Shown here: positions 38,101 to 50,900 of the stretch, piece by piece | How the letters are laid out: every line of letters starts with the position of its first letter | Numbering within the stretch: position 1 is the stretch's first letter | Origin: Sinonovacula constricta | Taxonomy: Eukaryota; Mollusca; Bivalvia; Cardiida; Solecurtidae | Length of the DNA stretch: 64,000 bases | Direction: 5' to 3' | NCBI GenBank assembly: GCA_007844125.1 | Contig: CM017567.1 | Location: forward strand, 41,073,027-41,137,026 | Notes under the pieces: generated by a model | Seen by the model: the letters and a program-made list of their open reading frames with translations, nothing else | Told to the model about the DNA's origin: nothing | Database searches by the model: none | Made by a program: the position numbers and the translations under genes

Positions 38101-41100
38101 CTTCCTTCTTGATAAAGGCATCACGAATGAGAGTTTCTAAACGAACAATATGATCGGCTGTGCTACGTTGTTGTCTGAATCCACTTTGAAATTCTCAAAT
38201 TAAGTTGTTGGACTCAAGATACCAGACAAGTCTATTATTGATCATTCGTTCTAAAGTTTTACAAATACAGCTCGTTAGAGCAATAGGTCTATACCTTAGA
38301 GAATCTGTTGGGTCCTTAACTTGTTTATGAACTGGAATAATAAAGGTATTTTTTCAAGAATTAGGTACTTTACCGAATATTCAAATGTTATTAAAGATTG
38401 ACAGAAGTAAGTTTAGAGATCGATTTGGTAAATGTTTCAAAAATTGGGACGGTATGTCGTTAGGACCAACAGCGGTATTATGATATTTATTTAGAGCATC
38501 TTTAAGCTCTTTCATGTAATTTGGGGTGGTAGCAAGTGTCGTCTGAGATTAATGATTGGTGGGGTTACGTGTCACACGCCCACGAACAACCGACGCTGAC
38601 ATTGTCATGGATACTGAGACCAGTCACCAGGATAGGACTCCTCCCAGGTCACTGTCTGTTAACCTTTATAAAAGACATTACATGTGTCATAAGTTGACAC
38701 CATACATGCAAAGTAAGCTTGACTTTTCGAAATACTGAGAATCTGAATGACTCAGATGTCATTGCTATTACTGTTTAATTAATTTAATTAATTATATTTA
38801 TATGCCAAACAGTTGTGTTATATTTTGTTTTACATTAATAATTAAATCATTCTGAACGTATTAACGTTCAGTCCCAAAGCGATTAGAAAATGTAAATGCT
38901 ATAATTGGCGAATTTTACCTAGTTTTGAGAAATTTACGATGTACACAGTTAAATTTGAACCGAGGGTGATTTTTTTTTCATGCATTACTTTTCATAACCC
39001 TTTGTAATTACTTAAACACAGTCACACACACAAAACAACCAATTATCACATATTTATTCCTATGGCAGATGGCTACTTGTGTTTTTAAAACCTGACAGCC
39101 TAAATATAACACTTTTAAGTTAATTTTTGTATTAACTATTCTTATAACTTAGTGCAGCTTTAAAACAGATAGCCTTAGCAGGAGTTGCTGATTTCAAACT
39201 GCACTATTTGCCAGTTCACTTTGTGCTTTACCAGTTAACAATAATTCTTGCAATAAAAATAAATGTCTATTATTATTCCCTATCATTAATTGTTAAGGTC
39301 AGTTATGCTTTTCTATAAGTAGGTAATCATAAATAATTTAAAGTGATATAAATGAAGAATTATCTGTTATCTTAGCTTTTAGATTGCACGCATATGACTC
39401 AAAATGATGCTTCATGATATTTTTACTTTATATTTTCTGACAGTTTCTGAGCAGCGACATCCTGCCTATAGCTGTCAGCGTCGAAGACGTAAGATACTTT
39501 AACAAAGACAACGATTATCGGGCAGCAAAGGAAGAAGAAAAGATAGATAAGTTTAACATAACATCAATCATCGACCTACAAACGTATGCTGCATGCAAAT
39601 ATGAAGGTAAGTCAAACATATGTTCTTGACATTTATTACATCTGAAATATTGCAGTGACATTTTACCTGTTTAATAAAGTAATATTGTCACTTGGGTGAA
39701 AACAGCTTCCACTAGTTTTTAGCTCACCTGAGCACATCGTGCTCAAGGGGGCCGTTAAATCTAAGAAATTCTAGATGTTTTGTCAGGATTAAAGGGAAAA
39801 TATTGGTTTAAATAAGAAAATATAGCTACTGTTTTATATGGATGTGGCACCTGACAATTGTCTAGGTAGGACCACTGGAAAATCAGATGTCATCTAGAAG
39901 ACTTCCCCACCTGAAGGTTCTCGCATCTACCAAGACTCAATCCCACATGGCGAGGGGATGAGTTGCAAGTCATTGAGCTCACAAACAGGTTAAATAAATG
40001 GCCATAAAAATAGACATGGGCATTTTCCCTACTAGTTTCTCACTTAACATCTTTTATATTTTGAACTGTGTAAAAGTTATTTTTGAACTGTGTTAAAGTT
40101 CTTCTGGAAAGTTAATAACCTTGTTTGTTTGAATAAACATTGTGTTCCCTTTCATTTAATCTTTTTATTCATGTTCCTATTTTGCCATATGTGTATTGTA
40201 GTAGCAATATTATACAATGTTTAATTAGCAGTTGTTATTTCCATTCCATTTGTAATGTTGTATTATTGTTTAAAGGAGCGCAGTCAGAACCCTTTTCTTT
40301 CTAGTTAGCATATATCTTACCTATTGAGTAACATTAAGTGGAAATATAATCAAATCGATTTATTTAAGTAATGTACAGGCTACTACGAATGCAATGCTCA
40401 GTCCGGTCATTCTTCCTGTACATTCTACATATGTTATGATCATTTTGATCACAATACATTGCATTATCACGATCGATCGGATGACAAGCGTGGTTCATTG
40501 AAGCAATTGTGTTCTTAATTAGATTATTTTCATTTTATAGAATGCAAATGTGCATGTTTTCACCCCTTTACGAGTGACAACAGCTACATATACTCTTAAC
40601 CCTCTTTTATGTTGTACGTAAAATGATTTTGTTTGTTTATTGGGTTTATCGTCCCACCAACAGTATTTCAGTTATCTGGAGACGGTGTCCACTTGAAGCA
40701 GATATAGTGCTGCCTTCACTGTGTATAGCATGCCGTGAACACCTGTCATGATACCCACACCCAGTCACATTATCCTGACACCGGGCCAACCAGTCGTGGA
40801 ACTACCCTTATATTTGCTTAAGCGTAAGCAAGGGAGCTATACCACTTTCATTTTTAACGACTTTGGTATGTCGCGGCCCGGGATCGAACCCGGGGCCTCC
40901 CGTACCTGGAGCCGACGCTCTACCGATTGCGCTACCAGGTCCGGTACGTAAAATGAGCTTATTTCCTTAGATCAGTCTTGGTTTTTTATTGTTAACTGAA
41001 TACATGTTTCTTTCAGGCTGCTACAAGAAAAAGATGGCCGATGGAGTCTGCCCAGTCTACAGTGGCACTGACTACACAACAACCTGCAGATTGACAATTG

Positions 41101-43796
41101 AGGTTCAGACAGAGAATGGCGCCTGGTCTCCATTCCAGTCGGTCTTATTTGAAAAGGATGTTAATCTATTGTTTGGAACCATGACTTACAATACTGACGA
41201 CAACCTGGAGCAAATGGGGGTGCTTGCAGAACAACTACCGGTTTCCTTCTTAGCCAGGGTAAGGCAGGACAAGCTTTACAATATTAAAGTGCAACTTAAG
41301 TTTTAGTGTCAGATATAACACTAACAATGATTGATCATTGGATCTCATACAGGCATATTTTTACAGTTAGAAGTTATTTGTAGCGTGTCTTGTGCGTTTT
41401 TGTATTACTTTTTGGAGTGCCGTTTTAGGTTTGATAGTAAAGCAACCCTTTTTATTAAAATTATTTTCTATCTATCTATCCATCTGTAATGTCAAAGTGC
41501 AAATGTTTACGTTTTGTAATTAACTTAAAACAATTGCACAATTTCGACTGCATAAATAAAGCTGAGCAGTACCAGAATGTACCAAGTGTTTTTCAACAGA
41601 ACCATATTAATGGAAAAAACAACAACAACAACAAACTAGTTTTGTGTGGTGTGTTCATTTTCAACATGTCTGTGTTATAATATTTTTATGTAAACAGTTT
41701 GTCATTTTATTATTACATTTTTATTTGATGACTAAAGTGAGTATACAAATTACTATATTATTATAATATTTTTATGTAAAAAGTTTGTCATTTTATTTGA
41801 TTATTACATTTTTATTTGATTACTAAAGTAAGTACATGTATTCAAATTACTAATTTTTTAACTTGGTACCTTGATAAACCCTGAAATGAAATGATCTTGC
41901 ACTAGAGTCAAAAAACTGTCAAAGCAGATGTGGGAGAAATTGTTTATTTTTGCCAATTTATTCTTTAAAAATGACAGAAAATTAATCTTAAGCCAAGCAT
42001 GTTGCATTGGGTATAGGGTATACCATTTTCTAAGTATGCTTTCATCAGATTTTATAATGTATATATATTTCAATAGAGCAAAGAACTGTTTTAATCTTTC
42101 TTATCTTACAAATTAAATGATTATTTTAAAAACATGACATTACCAGTGTCATTTAGTTCTCCAGAAACATGCCTATTTTTTTCTTTTTGTTGCCTTTAAA
42201 ACATCTTCAGTGTTAACTGCACAAATAAAGTTGTGTAGTACCAGAATGTCCGAACTGTTTTTAAGTAAAGATTTTATGTGTCTATTTGTGTAATAATATT
42301 TATATGTTAGCAGTTTACACTTTTTATTCGATTATTAAAATGAGTATTCAAATGTCTAGCTTTTCTTAAAACTTGACGCATATATATAAACAGATAGGGC
42401 TTGTCTTCCATTAGCGTCAGGAACAGTTACAACAAATGACTGTAGCAGCTCGCGTGGGGACGATCATTTATTTTTGTGGTAGTTTTTGTGTGTTTTTCTT
42501 TTTTATCATATTTGTGTTATAATATTCAGTTGTTAACCGTTTACATTTTTGTAATTATTGAACTGAGCATGTCTGATTACTATTTCATAGCTCATTTATG
42601 CGTAGAATGAAATATTTCATTCCCCCACCATCCCGAAATCCGTCAACATTTTTAAATGCTCTGAAACCGCTGGGACTAATTCAGCCAAACTTTTTCAGAG
42701 GCTCAGGTAAGCAGTGGGAACAAAATAATCAAATAATCTTGATCCATCAAAAAAGTGGCCATCAGGACATGGCCATTTTCCATATATGCCTGTTATGTTT
42801 ATGATCGTCCTGTATTAAGATTGTTCAAATAATTAAAAATGATCCGTCAAAAAACATGGCCGCCAAGTGCTTGACAATTTTCCATAAAAGGCTATTTAAA
42901 AAAACTTCTTTTCACAAACTACAACAGCTAGAGCCTTCATATTTAATATATATGAACTTTGGGTGGCCTTGTATGAAAATTGTCCAAATAATTCTTATCC
43001 GTAAAAAACATGGCCACCAGGGATGTGGCCATTTTCCATATATAGCTATTAAGGAAAACTGAAAGTCTTGTCAGAAACTACACGGGCTAGATCCTTGATA
43101 TTCGGTACACCTGTTCCTTAGGTGGCCCTTATCATGATGGTTCAAAACATTCTGAACCATCAAATAACATTGTCAGCAAGGGTGTGGCCATTTTCCCTAC
43201 ATGGCTATAAAGGAAAACTATGAAAATGTTATTTTCAGAAATCACAAGAGTAAGAGCTTTGATAATTAGTTTATGTATTTCTTTGGTGACCTTGTATCAA
43301 GTATGTTAAAAGAAATTTTGATTCTGTCAAAAAGCATAGCCACAAGGACTAAATGTCTACAGCACTCAGTTGAACAATGAAGTGACATCATGTCTTGTCA
43401 TAAAACTTGACACATAACTTAATTGAATTTGTCTTGCACTAGGGTCAAAAACAGTAACAGCATATGTGTGGGTGAGTGTTTATTTTTGCCAATGTTATCC
43501 GTAAAAAAAAGATCATCAGACCAAGCATGTATATAGTGTATACCCAACATTGTTCGTTTACATTGTTCATGGGACATTGCATTTTTGGCTATTGTTTCTT
43601 GTGTTGCTGAATGTTTTTAATGCTATTTTCTACATGATATTTTGAGGCCATTTACTAAGTATGTTTTCATCAGATTTTAAAATCTACTAATACAACTCGA
43701 GAACATTTTTATATTTCAACCAGAGCAACCAATAATATGTTAAAATTTATTAAAATTTTAAGCTTTTTTCCAGCACGTTTTCTATACTTGTATATG

Positions 43797-43856
<60 letters not shown>

Positions 43857-46800
43857 AAGTATATGATTAGTTACCTTGTACTTGTATGTCAAATGTATTT
43901 GTTTAACTACTGACTTTTACGAACTAAAGCAAAATAAGATAACTTTAACTGTTGTTTTTTTAACTTAATTAAGATAACAGCAAGAGCAAAAATGACGGTT
44001 GATGGTCACTTCTTCTCACATTCTATCATTCTCATATTACACCATCGTAAGTATGATTATGATCCAGAGCTTAGTGCTTTTTATAGGTTTACTTTTTATG
44101 TGGATTGTTTGCTCTGTAAAACAATTTCTGCTTGATAATATTTGGCTATACACACTTGATGTTCATAAAGTGTTTCACCTCTGTTCGTATGATGTACACA
44201 TTTGCAATCTTAAAATGAACATTTACACACACACAAACACTAGGTATTTCCATATGGTAATAAGCTAAAAACATACACTGCATTTATAACATCTCTGAAG
44301 TGTTTCTTGTCAAGATGTTAAGGTTTTGGACTCTAGATCGTTGTGTTTCAAATCCAGTTTACAAAAGGATCATGTTACACATTCAGATGATCATTTCAAC
44401 TGCCCTAAAAATGTTCACCACAAAAAAGTATTTATAACTTGCTTGAAGTGTTCTTGTTCAAGAGGTTGAGATTATGAAATCAGGATAAAACCCTAGATCT
44501 GACGAGAGATTTTAGTCCTTACTCAAGACTTATCACACGAACATTTTTCAAAAACCCAATATGTTCAGACCAATTATGACTTAATCATGACGTCCTTACA
44601 CCCACATTTACTCAATAGCAGTATCCATCCTGGAGAATGTTGAAAACTTGATTTTCATAATTAATAAGTCATTTAATATTTTGTAGTAATTCTGTCCTTC
44701 ATTGAACGACATACTATCTTTCACTTGACAGGAACTTTTGTTAACTTATACTCTAATTTCTTAATGTAATTTCAGTGTGTAATTATACCACCATAGCACA
44801 TAACTACGTACATTGTAAATACATTACTTTGTTACAACACAAGTTTCAAGAGGATCGAGGACATAAAAGATCGTTCTGTTTGTACTGTTTCTGTCAGTTT
44901 GTCTTCATCCATTCCACTTAAAATGTGAGATTTAGGCTAATTTTAGGAAATACCTAATTTTGTTCTTTGTATGCAAAACCAAAATACAAAAAAGCTTCCA
45001 TACAAAACAAATTGGAACATAAACAGCAAGACGGTGTGGGGCGGGGGCGACACTGTTCCTGAAACATACTACCTGAACAATATTGATTTGTGTAATGTGA
45101 GGCTGCTGCACATGTACGTTTTCTGCTGGTTCACTTTAGTTTTATAGTTAATAATTCTGGCAGCTTCTTTTCTTTTACAACTGCAACATCATGGACAACC
45201 TATTCATTTTTTTTTGCTTTTTACTTCGTTTCTGTTTTAAACTATTCTATGGTCTCAGGAATATAAATTATACATACATTGTCTAAGGATTTATAATAAC
45301 TGAAAACATGCAAATAAAAACAATTACTTTTTAATAAAATATATCTTTGTTGCTTGCTCCCATACTTCTTTTAGCCTATTTACCAGTTCCTATTTAGGAC
45401 AGTGTCGGATTTTAAACTTGTTTGCTTCTTGAACGAGATTAGTATTCTTAATAAGTTATAAATTTTTAAACTGTTTATTTACCGACCGTTATACTTTTTA
45501 AACCGTTTTATGTGTTGACCTGTTTTCAATTATAATTTATTTTTTACCCGATAGTTTTTATATTTTTCTATATTTAACTTGCGCAATTTGGTTTTAACCT
45601 GATAATGCTCTATTCACATTTAACTTTGTATTCGGCGCCGTTTGACCTGTGAAGTGTCGGTGTGCCATAAAACCCAAATAAATAAAGTTCTAGTTTCCGC
45701 CACAGGCACTTGGTTTTAAGACTGACTGATTTGTTTCAATGTTTCCGATTTTTTTTATTCATCTACCTATATAATGGTTTTAAGACTGCAGGGCTTTTTC
45801 AGCTTGTCTCAAAGGGCCGATATTCGGCCCCGTTCCCAATGCCAAATAGCGACCATTTTTTCCAATTTCAAGAAAAAAAATTCCCAATCTCATAAATTAA
45901 TTCCTATTTGAACCGAAATGCATTTTACCTTTAAAAAATAAATAACCAAGAAACCATGAAATCAAGAGACTTTTCCAATTAAGCAAATCGTTTGTTTACT
46001 TTTGATCGTTGATCTGTGAAAACTACTTTCCGTGAATTTATGTATGAATGTAACCATTCTCTCACCAGAGGGCGTGCTACACAAGTTTCGCGTACACCTC
46101 TGTCAACGCCCGGTGTACAAGATTCTTGTACAAAATATAAATAATGAATAAAATGCTCGTGAGATTATTTTGATCTCTGTATATTTTACTTAAAATGAAA
46201 ATGTAAGCGAAACTTGTGTAACACGGCCTTTGGTGAGAGAATGAATGTAACCGGTGAAAACATAGACTCTTACCCAGCTGTATAACGTAACGCAAGTTGA
46301 AGATGCGTCACGGAGCCCTTCCAGATAACATTGTAATCATAATATGGTTTGAAAATTAAAAGGAATTATCTTTTATTTCATAAACAAAAGTATTTTCGCC
46401 ATAACTGTTTGACTGCGTATCAAACTGAAAGGAGTTAATGAAGCAAAAACGGTACATGCAGTACCGGCTTTTATACTGACCCGCGAAATATAGTGATGAA
46501 AATGTCGTACAATAGTAAGTACTACGCGATCTAGAATCTACCAACTTCTGTAGATGATGACCATAATACCATCCAGCACAGAAGCTGTGAAGAGAGAGTT
46601 TAGCACCATGAACCTACTATGCACTTCTTTGAGAAGCTCCCTTGGCCAGGAAAAACTCTCCAATTTAATGAGAATCTGTATTGAAGGCCCTGCAGAGCTT
46701 TCTGAACAAACTCTGGAAGAGCTCTGTAACACTTTCAAGGACACAAAAGCAAGGTAGATTTAGCTTTAATGCAGAAAAATAAATGTTGAAATTTCCCAAT

Positions 46801-47781
46801 TGGTTTGATTTGTCGATACTTTTTTTTCCAAAATTTGACTATTTACCGCGTCAAAAATTCCCAATTTAGGCTGGGGCCTTTTTCCCAAAAAGCCCTGGAC
46901 TGACTGATTTGTTTCAATGTTTCCGATTTTTTATTCATCTACCTATATAATGGTTTTAAGACTGACTGATTTGTTTTAATATTTTCTGATTTTTTTTATT
47001 CATCTACCTACATAATACTAAAAGGTTTCGCAGCAGCCTTCTTTTAAAGCAACGGAAGTAGGTTGACTGGTTCACAAATTTTCACGTCTAATGTGGTTCC
47101 CGATTAACGAATATCCCGCGCGACAATGCGGGGAACCACGCATATGTAAACAATCTGGTTGTTGTGTTGATATTTACTGACCGCGTAATTGATGGAAATA
47201 AAGGGGGGAAATTAATGAAAAGCAGACACTATTGTGTGATTTGGTAAAAAGCAAACACAATATTGTCATTCTCGGACAAGCAGGTACAGGAAAGACAATC
47301 ACTATATCTCAACTGTTAAAGGAATTGGAGGGTCCAAATGTTGCACTCACATGTTATACCGGCATTGCCTGCAGACAGTATAAAGATTCAGCCATAAATG
47401 CAACAACTTTACATAGTGTTGCTAGCCTAGAAGGAACCGTTTAAATAACGCGCCTTAACATTGTTTACACATGCGTAAAAAACCAAGTGCCTGTGGTTTC
47501 CGCGTCGCATTTGATGCTTCGATTCAATAACTTTTCCTGTAGGCAATGTCATGCGCTGATTGACTTGTATAATAACTGATCATGCGCTGACAGTAGCAAG
47601 AAACTTAATTGTACAAGCGCTGATACTGCTTATTAATGCACAAACCAATCGTAACAACTCGGCTATTTCCGTAACTTTCGAATATTCCATCGTAAACATG
47701 CGTCTGCTTTGGTGTTTACACATTGGTTCCCGTTCTTCTTTAATTGAAATACCAACACTATATGCAGGTTTTAATGCCCCT

Positions 47782-47812
<31 letters not shown>

Positions 47813-47919
47813 ATATTATCAATCCGGTGTTTATTTACTCGGTCAGCGGTAATTCGCAAGAAAATACGGTCAATGAAGAATGCCAGTAAATGCGTAAACA
47901 TTGTCATTGTTACTTAACA

Positions 47920-47976
<57 letters not shown>

Positions 47977-50900
47977 ATTGAAACTCTTACAAAAACTTTA
48001 CAGTAACCAATCGATGTTAAGATGACCTGCAAAGGCCCGTATAATATATACATTATTTATTAGTCACCTTGAACTTGGGTGTCTTTTTGTTACGTGTTGT
48101 ACTTCGTGCAATAACCTTTATAATTTAAAGACATTTTGCGTACGTAATTACTTATTTGTATTAACATATGACGTATTAAAGGAGCTACTTAAGCTCCTTT
48201 TGATGTTAACATATCGATTTAATAAGACCATATCATAATTTTATAAAATGAAACTGTACAACTTTTGCAATATAGATCACATTTTTAATATTTTTCTCTA
48301 CTAACCGCAAACAATGTATAACAACAAACAGTCAATTATGTTTTGTAAACTAATCTTATAAAATACATTAATGTTTAAAGGAGGCATTTTTAAAAGGACA
48401 AAATGCGGGTGATACTGTAAGACAATTAGGCAAAACCACGAAGTTTTTATGAAGGGAAATCGCTCAAGTGTACAGCCAATTAACGGTCTTGATTGGTTGG
48501 TGGTCGGATTGATGTTAAATTGTGATTGGCTGATATCGCTAAGGACGATAATCCGAAGCCATAACATGTCAATTAGAGACATTTAGTTACCAATACATAA
48601 GTGACAATTAAGAACCTGCTCGCCATATGCCAATGAGTGGAAGGCGAGGGTAAACAAAATTATTTGATGACGACAATTACTGTGATATATATAAATATAT
48701 AAAGAATGATTAAAATTGTAAGCTCGTGAATTTTATGTGTGTTAAGTAAACCTATGACGAACAATTAAAAAGTCTTTAGATGTACCATTTTGTTATTCGG
48801 AGAGAGCGTAGCAAAACAGAGAACAGAACATCGCGGTGACAAAAAATAACAGAGGTCGCGGTATTGCATAGGAATAAAATAACAAGTATGCAGTAAAGTG
48901 ACAATAACAGAAAGTCATTGCAATTAACGTTTGTTTGACAGTGATCTAGTTATGCTTTCCAAAAAAATAAAATAAGTTCTGGTGGACTGTTATAAATAAG
49001 TATAGCCTAATATAATGTATTTATTACACACTATCCCGACCGAAGCTGGGTAGAGTCAGTGTTACGTAATTTCTGTAGCTAATTGCCGCAGCATTGAACT
49101 GATATGTGTGTTTATTGTACTTTAGCAGCTGTTTCAACAGCTGTATGGTGATATGACTGGGTCTTCGTCGGAGAGGGGACAGAGAAGGGACTCTGCGCGT
49201 TAAGATGAGTTCATGCTGTTAACCAGATGGCAATTTGTTAGCAGGAGACATGACCCACCCCCTCCATCTTAGAGCGAGCGCAATCACATATCGCCAGCGT
49301 CTTAAGTCGTTGGGAGACAATACGATCAACTAAAGAAATGTCTTTTCAATTTTCCGTAAAACTAGACAAAAGTGAAATAAAACTGATACAATATTCGAAT
49401 TCTAAAATCTCTATTCGAATAGCGACTTGATATTCGAATATTCGAATATTTGATAATATCCCTAATATATATGTAACAGTCGAAGCTGAAGACGTTTTTC
49501 ATCTAATCAGCCAGATAAGCAGCAAGAAAATGACCCCAGCCTAGTCCGAGGCTAATGTCAGTAGACCTCGAGGCTTTTGTGAAAGTTGGTTAGGCAAGTA
49601 CACTTGGCTATATATTGAAGACGGCAAAATGAAATGTCATCCCTGTGAAAGTTAAACGTTAGTAATGGTTTGATCATCTTAGTTTAATTATTGTTTTGAA
49701 ACTATTGAATGTTGATCTTGTTTTTGTGGTATAAAATGTTATTTAATGGCTCTGCATTGTTTTTATGGTTATATTTTGTGACCCCTAATGAAAGACCGGG
49801 AGGGGGATGGGCACTGTGACCCCCTTGTAAGAATGTCAAGGGAAAACACTGTCAAGTGATCATGTCACTACAACAGAGAACTTGCTTGAGAGTAAGGTAA
49901 TTTGATGATTGAAGCTCCCAACAATTAAAGTATGATTTTTTATGAACTTTTTTTTGTAACCTAATATTTATAAACATATTATAATAGAACTCGTTCAATA
50001 TTTTGCCTTCAAATTTGAAATGTGTTGAAAATCCGAAAATATGAACTAAATGCGATTAAAAAGAAGTACGACAATAATTTAACATTTAAAGGTGGCATCC
50101 GACAGTTTGTCTTCATCCAATACACGTTAACCTGAATTGAGGGAATAAGGGAATCATTTCTACAAGATTCAAACCTACGACTAACAAAAGACGATTTTGA
50201 ATACTGTCTCATTTGTAAAACAGTAGAAATCGTGAAATAAATAGAGGATCTGAGATGAGTGATCATTAGGTACTGAAAATATTAAACGAGTTGAATGAAA
50301 CAATGCGAAACAAGGTCTGCCGAGTTTCGTATCGTTTCATACAACGAGTTTAATATTTTCAGTACCTAATGACCACGAATATTAGATTCTATTTATCACA
50401 TAACCAAAATATCAGCTGTCTTTACAATCATCTTTTTATAGTATGAACAATCGGCCTTGACATGTGTAATTCGGTTTGGGAGAATCCGCACAAAAAATAG
50501 TTCCACTATTTATTCGGCCATTTTTCCATAAACAGGGAACAGGTTCGTTTACACCATGACTAAAATGTTATTTTTTATTTATTAAACTGAAATTGTCTAA
50601 CAAACTGCATAAAACGGCGACAACAAAGTGATCGGGAAATGGCATATACACCACACACACTTAATGACTTCACACTACGACAATGACGTCACACTACGAT
50701 AACTAACTAGTGAGTTACCAAAAATAACGCATGAGTGTTACCTTATGCTCGCGCGGTAGGTTATGTAATAAATAATTTTACGTGCCCATTCTTTCTAAAA
50801 CTATAAGTAAGCATGATTGTGGTTTCTGCTAAAAATAGACATCGATGTCAGAGCGGATTACCCGAATGATTATACAAAGTTACGGGTCACGTGTTGTTGT

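Larger units (their letters stand above)
45789..46897 (+). mobile_element. hAT-type DNA transposon remnant with TIRs
   Basis: Ends are CAGGGCTTTTT...AAAAAGCCCTG, an 11-bp perfect inverted repeat, flanked by the 5-bp direct repeat GACTG (45784-45788, 46898-46902). The empty site is reconstructed exactly by the minisatellite unit, supporting a 5-bp rather than the usual 8-bp duplication. It is 1109 bp long and carries only the C-terminal part of a hAT transposase, so it is an internally deleted, non-autonomous copy. Confidence 0.85.
45720..47016 (+). repeat. ~62-bp minisatellite split by a hAT insertion
   Basis: Unit 'gactgactgatttgtttcaa' ... 'catctacctatataatgg' ... 'ttttaa' is present at 45720-45783, 46898-46959 and (diverged) 46960-47016. 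Copies 1 and 2 would be adjacent if the element at 45789-46897 and one GACTG were removed. Confidence 0.85.
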
